From the NCBI GenBank assembly GCA_012845835.1, contig JABAKD010000017.1, positions 1-64,000 on the forward strand: 64,000 nucleotides of DNA, given 5' to 3'. This document shows positions 46,200 through 56,039 of this stretch, piece after piece (position 1 is the first letter of the stretch; every line of letters starts with the position of its first letter). The stretch comes from Undaria pinnatifida. Its lineage: Eukaryota; Sar; Phaeophyceae; Laminariales; Alariaceae. Below the pieces are notes generated by a model. It was not told the DNA's origin. It worked only from the letters and a program-made list of their open reading frames with translations, and did not search any database. The position numbers and the translations under genes were made by a program.

Positions 46200-46930
46200 T
46201 AGCTGTGCGTGGTTCTCTTGCAGTCAGCCGAACGGAGAGCACTACGCGGTTGCTGTCGTCACACACACATACCCTCACCACGCACGTCAGTTTACTGCTA
46301 AGAACTTCGCTGCTTGCAGTTCGTTTTGTTGTATTATCCGGAACAGTGTCGCACATAACTAAGACCATACCGCTCCCCCAAGAGATCAGCGTCGGCGATG
46401 CATCGAGTACACGTCACGTGCGTGCTCAGTTGGTCGCGTGGCCAGCTGTTTCTTTGCGGTTTTTAGCCTTCGTGCCGTTTTCATTTGGCGATATGAGTCC
46501 GCAATGGAATTGTCAGCTATGCTGCCAAAGAAAAAAGGTCAAAGGAGTTTTGCCAGAGTGACGTACAGCGTCACTAGAGCGAGTGCCTCAAATCCAAGAA
46601 CGAAAGGTGGTACCCCGCCCTATGTAGCCTGGGTCAATGGCGTTACAACACGCCTGCGGATTACAAGCGCCGGTGGGCGCCTGTTTGATGATTGTACTGC
46701 AGTGTCTACATCGTAGCAGGTAATGTGGTAGGGATTTCGCGTGGGACTTAACTCGATTAAGTAGCGAGTAAATTCGATATTGTACTCGTACCGGTCCGGG
46801 GTTCCATTTTGTGAACCTCTACCTCGTAGCTTCATCGTGTTGAAAGCACCGCATACCACCACAGATACAGTGCCCGTTGTATTTCCGTGTCTTACATTCA
46901 CCAAGCTTCGCGCCCGCTCCGATCTCCTTC
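46200..46930 (+). repeat. Diverged upstream duplicate of the block at about 48.26-48.80 kb
   Basis: Shared, in order: TTTT-GC-GTTTTCATTTT...ATG...CGCAATGGAAT (48 kb: CCGTAATGGAATGG), GTCACTAGAGCGAGTGCCTCAAATCC (48 kb: GTCACTCGTGCGAGTGGCTC then AAACCC), ACAAGCGCC, then GCATACCACCACAGATACAGTG against TCATACCGCCTGTGACACCGTG. The latter belongs to the first conserved block of the fucosyltransferase-like gene. This suggests an old tandem duplication in which the 46-kb copy lost its coding function. Confidence 0.4.
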
Positions 46931-47267
46931 CGAGCCGAGTAGGCGCATTACCGCAAACGAAAAGCGCATGCTACACCTCACTCCCTTTACTTTGTGCGCG
47001 TTGATTCCGTTCCATCGCTATAAATGAGCTGTAGGTCCCATCGGTAAAGCGTATCCCGGCCATCGACGATATCAGGTTGCACCCGTCCTCCTTTTCGTAG
47101 AATGAGATGATGTATGAATACCTCTTCTCTTCGAGGCATAATAATACGCATCGTGTCGTCATCCGTTTCCCCCGCATTCGTGAAATCAGATAAACCTATC
47201 ACATACGACGTGTCGCCTACAAGTAGTGTCGTCTGGACAACTTGAACGCTACGACACTTCAAACGCC

Positions 47268-50200
47268 ATGTACGCGTTGAGTCGATCACTGCATGGGCTC
47301 TTGTGGGGACGCCATGTTCTTCTAGGGCTTGGTGTCTTCAAGGGAAGCAGCTACTGGAATGCGGCGGCACATCCGTGGGACGATCATACCGGAAAATCTA
47401 AGGTGTTCTCCCAGCAATGGGTGGAGGAGTACAGCGGAGATAATCTGGGGTGTGAGATGGGGAGGGGAAGCTACACGTGGAGAGGGTGCGGCTTCGGGAG
47501 CAACATGAATCGTGAGGACGTTTAGAAGCACCGCTGGAACCAAAGCTATCGTAGAGGGGCTACCCCCATTGTTACTACCCAGATAAGGCTACTGTCAAGA
47601 ATATCCATCTGAAAAACAAAATTTACGGACCTAGCACAACCCATGCTTACTGCCCAGTAACGAACCCCAATACGTTGCCGTGACCACAGCGTAGACCGCA
47701 AGCAAAAAACAAAATGGGTGGCCAGTCACTCGGTGGTGCAGTGTCTCCGATCCGCTGCAAAACGATGCCCATTAAGTGACCCCCCTAACGTAGCCGTGGA
47801 CCTGGCAGCATTGCCGCAATGTGCAAATATTCGAGTACAGTCCGGTTTCACTTGGCGCAAATCTGCAACCGCTCTGTACACTCGACGTACTTCAGCCATT
47901 TTCTTCAATCTATGCCAAGCTCAGCAGCTTGACTAAGTAAGTGACGTATGATTGAGCTTCGCTCTGTGTAGGGCCACAAAATAGTTCGACTTTGTCGGTG
48001 TCATGACGACGATCGGCAGTGGTAGGTCACGCTCGGGCGATGCTGCAGGCGTTCTGGGGATGCTGGTAACCGTTCCTAGAGGGCGGGAACAAACTGAAAG
48101 GGCCTCCTTCACATGCACCCGTCTGGGCGATCGTTGGGTTAGAGATGATAGCCTCATAACGATGCCTGTGTTTGATACGTTCTCCCAGTTAACCGAGGTG
48201 CTCCCACTGGCTTCGGAATCATAGCCCTTATCACAACTGTATTAGACAACATCAACTTACGAGGTTAAGTATTTTGCTGTGGTATATATATATCAACTGC
48301 TGCACGACCAGCCACAACCGCGGCACGATCAGACAACATATCGTCGGACCCAGGCCCCGGTAGGGGGGTTCCTTTATTCATTTGTATTTTCAGTGCCTCA
48401 GTGGCGCCCGCGTGAGCGAACTCCCTGTGCCTTTGTTCATTCTTGGGGTTTCTTGCTGTTTTATTTTTCCGATGTTAATCCGTAATGGAATGGTAATCTA
48501 CTTGAAGCTGCCCCAAAACAAAGTTACCTAATTATGTCCGCGAGGCACAGAGTCACTCGTGCGAGTGGCTCAAACCCAGTGGCGACAATGGGTGTATCCC
48601 CGCTAAGGTAGTCTAGGTCTCCATCTCGAAGGGTTATAAACACTAAGAAACTAGGTCTACCACAAGCGCCAAAATGCAGATACTGAATTGCTGACCACTA
48701 GCGAGTTTGAACTAATCCGTTCTGCTTCATACCGCCTGTGACACCGTGACCGATGCTAAAATTCTTGCCATGTCACCAGATTTGCTTAATGCGTGGGTAT
48801 ACGCGCTGTCAGCGGAAGGGTGGCGTGACCTTGCCGTAATTATCGGCAAAAACCAGCTAAGAGACGTAGAATGTTCCCATGAGAGCAAGGGACTTGCGTC
48901 ACATGGGTGGAGCTGCATTTTCAGCAGCATGCCGCATTTGTGCATTTTCGACACACCCGAGGTCAGCCTAGTATATAGTATTTGGAGTATATCATGCTCT
49001 AGGGTAGTTTCGTCAAGGCACAAATGAAGTTCCGCCCGTGCTCGCTGTATGGAGCATATTCCGCCTTTGCCGCAGGGATGGTGTAACCCAAGGCAATCAA
49101 ATTTCAAGTTTTGTTTGATAATACGAGCAATGTCAAGCAATGTTATTGATTTTGAAGACGTACAACAACGTCACACGATACCATGCGGGTGTTTGGGTTT
49201 GCTGAAGACTCTCTTGATTTGGCGCGTTTCGATGTCTGAAAGTGATTTCCATTTTTTCCTTGTCAATCGAAACTGCAATTGACGTGTGTTAATCGTGTAA
49301 CTTGACCAACATAACAGCACATTTGACTTTTCCTTCGCAGATGTGGCATCATCACATGAATTCATCTGGCGTTTCAACTGAAGACCAAGACGAGGCGTCC
49401 TGGTTCTCGTTAGGCTCGATCGTCAAAGCAGATTTCGTGACACCACTTCAGATGCTGGGAATCGATCAACTCCGCGCTAAGGCAGTACGTCCCCACGAAA
49501 GCTGATGTCAACGCTCCTAACCTCGCGTTGTTCGTCGTATATGCTCGTGTTTACGCACGTTAACATCATATCATCGCCAACATGTAGAACTTGGTATCCT
49601 GAATGCAAGGCAATGTCCGATGTCTCGACGTTATGTAGCCTTAGCAGATTCAATTTGGCAGTTTATACCTGACGACCACAAACAATCGTCGTCGTTAGTA
49701 TGTTAAACCCGCCTCAAGTGCCTTTGTTGCTTCGATAAGAAAGTTCGTTTGGTGTCATGTGGAACACAATCAATCGCTGGTTCAGACTCTACGATGACGT
49801 TGACTAAGCACTTCACTCGGGTCGACCAGGTGCCGATGCAGCACATACGTTTGTGTTGTAGTATGTGGCCCGACACGTATTTGACTTGCTTGCAATGTAC
49901 GATCTACTAGTGAACGACCATCCCCAGCAGCCAAATTGTGAACAATAAACGTGTTGCCGATTGCTGGTATCCGTAACCAATAAACACGCTCTGGAATCGG
50001 TCGCCCCGTGACAACCCAGGTGATGGCGAGAATCTTGTGGGAGTCGAGGACCCCTTGGCTCAGACAAGATGTGCACGTGGTGACCCATATGAGGCACACA
50101 TTCGGAAGGGCGCCGTTCATCGCGATACATATCCGACGAGGGGACAAAATAATGCAGAACAGTGACCTTTGGCAAGAGGCGGAGGTAAGAACGACTAGTG

Positions 50201-52979
50201 TCTAAATTGTCGACGAATGGGATGGGGTTACAGTAGCGTCGCCGCATAGCGACCGACTAAATTCACTCATCGACTACCGCCATCCAGCGAAAGGTTTCTC
50301 CTCGACAGATGGAATCAGAGCATTGAAATTTAACGACTGAAGAAACAACTTGGTTGGTTCCCCCCGATCGTGTGAAATAATTTATCCTCAGGCATACTTG
50401 GCGGCGCCGTTTAACTATCTCGAAGAAGCACCTACTCGAACTGCGGTGGACCACATAAAAGGCATATGGGTGGCCTCAGACAACGAAACCGTCGTGGACG
50501 AGATCCGCTTCCTTGCCAACGCATACTTTCCAAACGTACGAAGCGAGGACATTGTTTACGTTGCCGGTGGAGTGCCTGGAGGAGTGCAGATCCCGGACGT
50601 GACAACCGTGTCAATGGCACAGGTCAGACATGTGCGGTCGTCATGAGATTAGCACACGAGGTAAACTAAGAACACCAGCATTCACCCAACTGTCAATATG
50701 ACGCAAATATGTGGTTCGGGTACACGATAGCGTTTAATGGTCATTTAGGCAATTCCGGGCAGTTACAGCGCTTCGGCAAAAGCAAACCACGCCTCGGCGA
50801 GTTTTTTTCTCTTGTTCAAATATTCAGCCCTGAAATTTTCATGTGCTCAACCGGAACGAACGTACTTCGGCTCTTGTCAGCAAATGCGAAGGACGACTGC
50901 GCGGTGGTAACCTTTCACGTTGAACGAGAGCGGAAGCCTCGGGCCAGATATTTAAGACTGTGTTTCTCTCAACACGTTTTCGCGAGTAAACGTCTATTCA
51001 AACTCCGACATCGTCTGAGCCATGCTTTGCTCGGGTCGTTTCGGCCTCAAACACTTCTTACCGACGAGAGGAATTATCAGGAAAATGGGCCGTTCATGTT
51101 ACTCTACCATGGGCAGCAAACCTACATTGAGTAAGGATGTTCTGATTACCTTACCTTCGATTCAGCGTGTGGCTAAGCACCCCGGCGGACATCTTATTAA
51201 AAAATGCGAGAGCAGGGGCCGGGGCATCGGCTCGAGTTTTTCTTCGTCAACGGCCATGGCCCAGGCGCGAACGAGCGAAGGTCATTAGCCGGGACGGTTA
51301 ATCATGACTTCCTGTTCAGTGGTGGCGAACTTGGCGTTACGTCAGAACACAACCAAAGCGCACAATTTGTTCCATAAAATCCCGTGCTAGTGCAACCCCA
51401 CGAACCTAGAAGCTGCCGCTACTGCTTTTAAAAGCTGCCACCGCTCGCTGTTGTCATTGGCGCGTTCTGCCACCTGATCCTGCTGCTGGTGGTGTTGGTG
51501 TTTGCTGTGGGGTGTTGCGGCCCCGACTGGATGCTGGTAGCTAATGCTGATTTGCTGTTTGATACTGCCTGCTGCATATTGATGCCGTTCTGATGCCGCT
51601 ACCTATTTTTTGTCTGATGTTACTGGTTGCTAGATTGTTCCGTCTTCTCTCCATCTGCTGCTGCTCCTGGCTACTACTTTGCAAACTGCTGCTACTGGTC
51701 TCTTCTGCTGATGCTACTCTTGCTGCTGGCAAATTTTGTTAACTGCTGCAAAACTACAAACCACCGTCCATCGTCCACCAGCGCATAATTTTTACCGCAG
51801 TTTCCAATGTCGTGCTGAACGTGTTCCTTGCGGCAGCTATACTAGACTACCTTACATCTTGTATTTGGACTACTTCCACCGCCCGAACTCACTGCTCAAT
51901 TTGGTTTATCATCTGTGCGTCCGACATGCTTACAATATTCATTCACATAGCTGTGTTTGGACTCGTCCAACTACATATGTGGCATGTACTGCATGATAAC
52001 CTGTTGATGACATCTTAGTTCCAAAATTAGCCACTTCGCGATTGAGGCAGACTAGTGACACATCCCCTTGTAGCTTCGGTGCGTCCTTTGTCTTTAACGG
52101 TGTACACGTCACACGTTGGACTGACATATTCCCCATTTATATAATATATGGTTGTTGATACGTCGCAATGGTTTGGCCTGACTTGGGTCCTCAGCGTTAA
52201 CCCTCAGTCTGGGTTACCCCGACCTCGCTTTTCAGCGTTTAATCTTGACGGTGATAAAGTGGTGGAGTATGTATTATAAAGGATATATGCAACACCCAGT
52301 TACAATCAACATTACGTCTATAACGCAAAACGTGTGCGTGATCTGCAGGATGTTGATCACGCTCATGGAGTGAAACCTGTCACCACTCCTGCGCATGTGT
52401 TGGGCATTAGAGATAGTGCGTTTCACTTGTATTCCATTCGTCTGGTAAAGGAACATGTAACTTCTAGATAATTGAATGAATTGCTGCTGCGCCGATGTGT
52501 TCCACATAGTTTGCCTGGTCCTTAGCCAATTGAACTGCTCATGGTCATTTATGTCCTGTACAAGTTTTTACAGCCCACGCTTTGGGGGACGAATGTACCG
52601 TAGAGCGTTTCGCGTGCGGATCCCCGGAAAATGCATGTTCCAACGTCGTAGAATACTTGATCTCCAACACCAACGTAGACCTCATCATCGACCGATTCGT
52701 GTGCGGGACCAGTAAACTATGCCAATTTTTCAATTAATCCCATTTGCGTCACTCCTCGCTCCTCCCTATATTCCCCATAAGGTGTATGCCTCGTTTGTGT
52801 ATCTGATGGCGGACTTGGACCAGCTGGCTGCGGCTAACGTCTTCGTCGGTACGTTCAGCTTCAATGTGGGACGGCTTGTCATGCTGCTCAGGGAGAGCTT
52901 CGGCAAACCTAGGCATTCCTGCATCAGTCTGGACGTTGAATGGCAACCTAACAGGCAGCGCAGCCTTGAGCTTGAATGA
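47268..52979 (+). CDS. GT23-type fucosyltransferase-like gene, multi-exon
   Basis: Predicted Golgi glycosyltransferase that would transfer fucose from GDP-fucose. Exon 1 is 47268-47511: hydrophobic N-terminus LLWGRHVLLGLGVF, then GRGSYTWRGCGFGSNMN and a GTGAGG donor. A block open from 48716 ends at 48961 with MPHLCIFDTPE and a GTCAGC donor. Next come 49341-49484 (48 codons), 50020-50184 (55 codons, HIRRGDK, the GDP-fucose motif, at 50128-50148), 50392-50622 (77 codons, ASDNETVVDE) and 52782-52979 (65 codons plus stop, VFVGTFSFNVGRLV). These four later exons are flanked by AG acceptors, the first three by GT donors, and every junction among them is phase 0. The link from exon 1 (phase 1) to the 48.7-kb block is missing: an in-frame stop lies at 48713 and no AG acceptor follows it, so an exon or a frameshift is unresolved. 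The gene may be functional or recently broken. Confidence 0.6.
47512..48715 (+). other. Unresolved first intron(s) of the fucosyltransferase-like gene
   Basis: It starts with the GTGAGG donor. A missing exon of length 3n+2 is expected here. A frame at 48653-48712 (preceded by an AG, containing TELLTTSEFELIRSASYRL) abuts the 48.7-kb block but is out of register with it, and could be the exon's start with one indel. The frame at 47718-47936 precedes a GTAAGTGACG sequence and is another candidate. Confidence 0.3.
50623..52781 (+). other. Last intron of the fucosyltransferase-like gene (2159 bp)
   Basis: It runs from GTCAGA to CCATAAG. It is far longer than the other introns (about 200-550 bp). 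It contains a frame at 50709-51134 whose middle (IFMCSTGTNVLRLL) resembles the terminal-exon motif, a CTG-rich stretch at about 51410-51735, and a Cys-rich exon-like frame at 52574-52740. The extra length looks like accumulated insertions and duplicated exon debris. Confidence 0.4.
52574..52740 (+). CDS. Possible Cys-rich terminal exon inside the large intron
   Basis: Following TTTTTACAG at 52565-52573, an open frame runs to a TAA at 52740. It includes DECTVERFACGSPENAC, EYLISNTNVDLIIDRFVCG and LCQFFN. The regular Cys spacing and charged composition look protein-coding. It could be an alternative last exon of the surrounding gene or the remains of another gene; I recognise no family. Confidence 0.3.
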
Positions 52980-53425
52980 GCACGACGCGGCATATCTCTC
53001 TTGCATCCATTGTTGAACGTGAAGCGCAAGTTTGCGTGTAGTTTAAGAAGGCGGGCGCTTGGAGAGAGCGTCGGCAAACCCAGGCCTTCGTGTTGTATTC
53101 ATAAATTTTCGAAATGTATCAGTACGGATTTTGATTGGCCACCTAACAGGTGTCGAAGTAATTTGCTTAATTGAGCACGACCCGGGATATCACTCTTCGT
53201 TCCGTCGCTGAACGGGCAGCGCAATTTGGAGAGGGGATTAAAACGGTGCTTGCTCAGGGAAGGCTTTGGTAACGAAAACATTCCTGCACCAGTCCGAACT
53301 TTGATGGGCAACCCGACAGGTAGCCCGCCCTAGAGCCGGATTGAGCACGTTCCGGGGTATCAATGTTGCCTGCGGCGCTGACCGTGCGGCGCAATTTGAA
53401 GTGGGGTCAACAAAGGCGAGATAGA
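52887..53425 (+). repeat. Three tandem units derived from the fucosyltransferase terminal exon
   Basis: Units start at about 52887, 53058 and 53253 (periods 171 and 195 bp). Each begins CTCAGGGAGAGC/CTTGGAGAGAGC/CTCAGGGAAGGC and runs through GGCAACCTAACAGG-type, GAGCACGACGCGG-type and GCGCAATTTGGAG-type blocks. Unit 1 is the real end of the last exon plus 3' flank; units 2 and 3 translate to decayed LGESVGKPRPS and LREGFGNENIP. The array marks local tandem duplication of the gene's 3' end. Confidence 0.65.
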
Positions 53426-54251
53426 CGACTTTCATTCCGAATTTGTTGGATATTTCACCGACACCTTCGTCAGGCACATGGAATGGGTGTAAACCTCAAA
53501 ACAAGCCTGCCCAATTTGGCGTTAGAGAAGCTTGGCTGCATTCCGATAAAGATTGCTCGGTGGCATTCAGGAACTGCATGAGCCCGATGATCGCTGTTGC
53601 CAGGATTGAAGAACGCTTGGCGATGGGTATGAAATACGCATTGGTTTACTGGTAAAAACGAGGGGCAAGTCCACGACCAACCATAATGCCTACTACGCTT
53701 GTACATGAGAAGATAGGGTCAGTAGTGCTTCGACGAATTATTACCGACTGACGGCGTACCTCGACTGAGTTACTAGCCAATAAGGTTGTAGTACCGTTTG
53801 CGATAAAACCCATTGCTCATTGTATATCTAGACCGTGAAATTGCGTATCGGGTTGCCCTTTAAAGTTTATCCAAGACAAACGCCTTCGTGGAATTCAATA
53901 CAGGTTAAATCGAATATACGTCGGGCAGTAGTTGCACAGTTGTGCTCGGGTTGTTGCGCGATAATGATACCCATGGGGTATTAGGGTTAAGTTCCTTGGA
54001 ATCGAATATTGCGGAGGAAAAAGGAATTCCGAATTATTGGGTTGTGGTTCTGGGAAGTACTGGGGATTTTGACTGGAGGGAAGACGTGAAGAGGGGGTTT
54101 TCCGTCCCCACCCCATGATCGCTCAATCCTCGCCATCCTCCCCAACCTCTCCTGCCTATTCCCTCCGTATTGATCTGAATACATAATAAGCAAGAGCTAA
54201 ACACAACAACTTCTTCTTTCTGAGATAGACTATACCGCAAAGGGCAGAAAT
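53426..54251. other. Region without a supported gene
   Basis: A short plus frame just after the array (EIDDFHSEFVGYFTDTFVRH, ending near 53488) looks protein-like but stops quickly. Otherwise nothing is recognised. Confidence 0.35.
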
Positions 54252-56039
54252 TTGTCTGGACATCAGCTCGGGGCTCCGTCTTCTGTTCAAGTCTATCATT
54301 TGAACACGTCAACGTGGTCAATTTCGAACGTGACTGATTGTTCTGACATGGGTGACGAAGAAAGCATCGTTGAAGAACTCCAGGCGCTACTCGAGAATCT
54401 GGGTAGGACCTTGGAAGGAAGACTGTCGAAGGTCGAGACTAGTCGAGAGGAGACTGATAGACTGCAAGAGGGATATGTCGGTGGAGGCATGCCCTTACAT
54501 CGGGAAGGTGCTGGGACTGGTGAGCGGGCAGGGTCTGCTTCACCCAGTCGTAGAGATTAGGAGTCAACATTAATAGCCTGCTGCAAACTATTGGTGAGGT
54601 CGAGGTTGCCAGTGGCAGCAGTCTCACACTAATATCTCGGGAAATAAGTGGCATCAAAACTGCTGTTCACAAACTGAGGAGTAGTGTAGATTTCTCTTTA
54701 TGGAAGAGACGTTCTGAGGGTTTGCGAGATTTAATTATTGTTTGCAGACTTTTGCAACTGTAACTGACATTCCTGTAACCGACCCATCCGCGACTTCTCG
54801 TTTTCCTCGATCAAGGATTCAGCGTGGCTAGTATTCGATGAGCCCGTACATATTGCGTTGACATGTTTCACGGAGAGCATCACGGACCGTGAGTTGTCAA
54901 GCGTGTTTGACACCAACTCCCCTAGTGCTAGTTGGCGTCTATTCTATTTTGTTCTACAATGGATGGCTTCTTACCCAAAACACTCTCTCTCTCTCTGAAA
55001 AATCGAAATGAAAACGCCGTTTGAACAAGTTCGAGATGGCAAAAAACGAAAACCCGATGAAAGTTTTGCATGGCTCGACAAAATCGTAGGCAAAACGTGC
55101 CCCCTTGAGGGTTCACTCACTGAAATCTAGAGAATGTGAACTTGAAAATCGTAAAAACGTACGACCAACTATCAATTCGAATAACGTACGATATTGTACA
55201 GAGAAGACATCACCCGTGCCAAGAAAAAGGCGATGTTCAGGCAGACGTACACAATCATATCCAGACAGTGTAAAACCAAGACTAATTGTAATGTAGGGCA
55301 AGCCCTCGTTGCGAACAAGCCCCCTGTCGAAACCGACAGAGCATGAAGGTAGTAGTAGGAACGAACGTGCTTGTAACGGTGTAGCTGGTAAGGGTATTCC
55401 TTGGGGTGCTGCTGAGACCAAAAATGACAACAGCAGTACGAAGGACAGGAAGAGGAAGTACGACGACACGCGGAACAATTGTCATCGTCGCCTGGAGCAA
55501 GGTCATCGACGGTTCGACTGCACCGCACACGTCATTTCCGCCGCGAGGAAATCCCATAGCGGTTTTGATGTGCCTGACGGTTGATATGCCTGGTAAAAAT
55601 GATGCGGTAGGAGGGTACGAGCAGAGTAAGGATGGGGAGTTAGGAATGTTCTAGGGTTAGGGTTAGTGTTCACATGACTCGCCTAGCTGACTCCCTGCGT
55701 GAATTGCACCCAACCGAGGACAAGGTCAACCTTTGCAACGATACTCTGATTGGCGTTGATGGTTACTGGTCGCTGACTGCAGCTTTTTCCACCAAGGAAG
55801 GAGGTGTCACAGTAAGGCTTGTGAAGGTGACTTACGCACCCGACATGCTTTCAACCAATTTTCCGTATATAATGGCTGCACGCAAGCGAAGAGTAGGTTT
55901 TGCGACTGATAATGGAGGTGTGAGCGTGACCTTAGCGGATGGGCGCCTTAGGGTTTGGAGTGATGGATGTGGATACTCAACGTTTGGTGGAGAGATTGAC
56001 GCTGATGGCGACTACACCCCCTTGATAGGAAGAGTTTAG
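54252..56039 (+). pseudogene. Decayed copia-like gag and protease remnant
   Basis: Segments in order: a coiled-coil-like frame from 54348 (EESIVEELQALLENLGRTLE) continued with two frame changes to about 54765. A basic frame at 55309-55584 ends in a zinc knuckle with one Cys replaced (CHRRLEQGHRRFDC, where CxxC-x3-GH-x4-C is expected). A 121-codon frame at 55674-56039 matches the copia protease flap and post-protease region: VHMTRL, LIGVDGYWSL, VKVTYAPDMLSTNF and VTLADGRLRVW. The catalytic Asp motif is missing and a TTAGGG tract lies just upstream. No LTRs are seen; it is not the same subfamily as the 35-41 kb element. Confidence 0.5.
55652..55668 (+). repeat. Short TTAGGG tract at the protease remnant
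   Basis: TAGGGTTAGGGTTAG, just over two telomere-type units, directly before the protease-like frame. Confidence 0.7.

Noticed and set aside
46620-47289. Lectin-like (jacalin-type) gene on the minus strand
   Set aside because: Phrases such as MAGIRFTDGTYSSF look suggestive, but two overlapping frames compete, no full domain can be traced, and the region overlaps exon 1 of the plus-strand gene.
47718-47936. Second exon of the fucosyltransferase-like gene
   Set aside because: It precedes a GTAAGT sequence but its frame does not join exon 1 in phase, and its sequence lacks the Asn/Leu-rich block expected after GSNMN.
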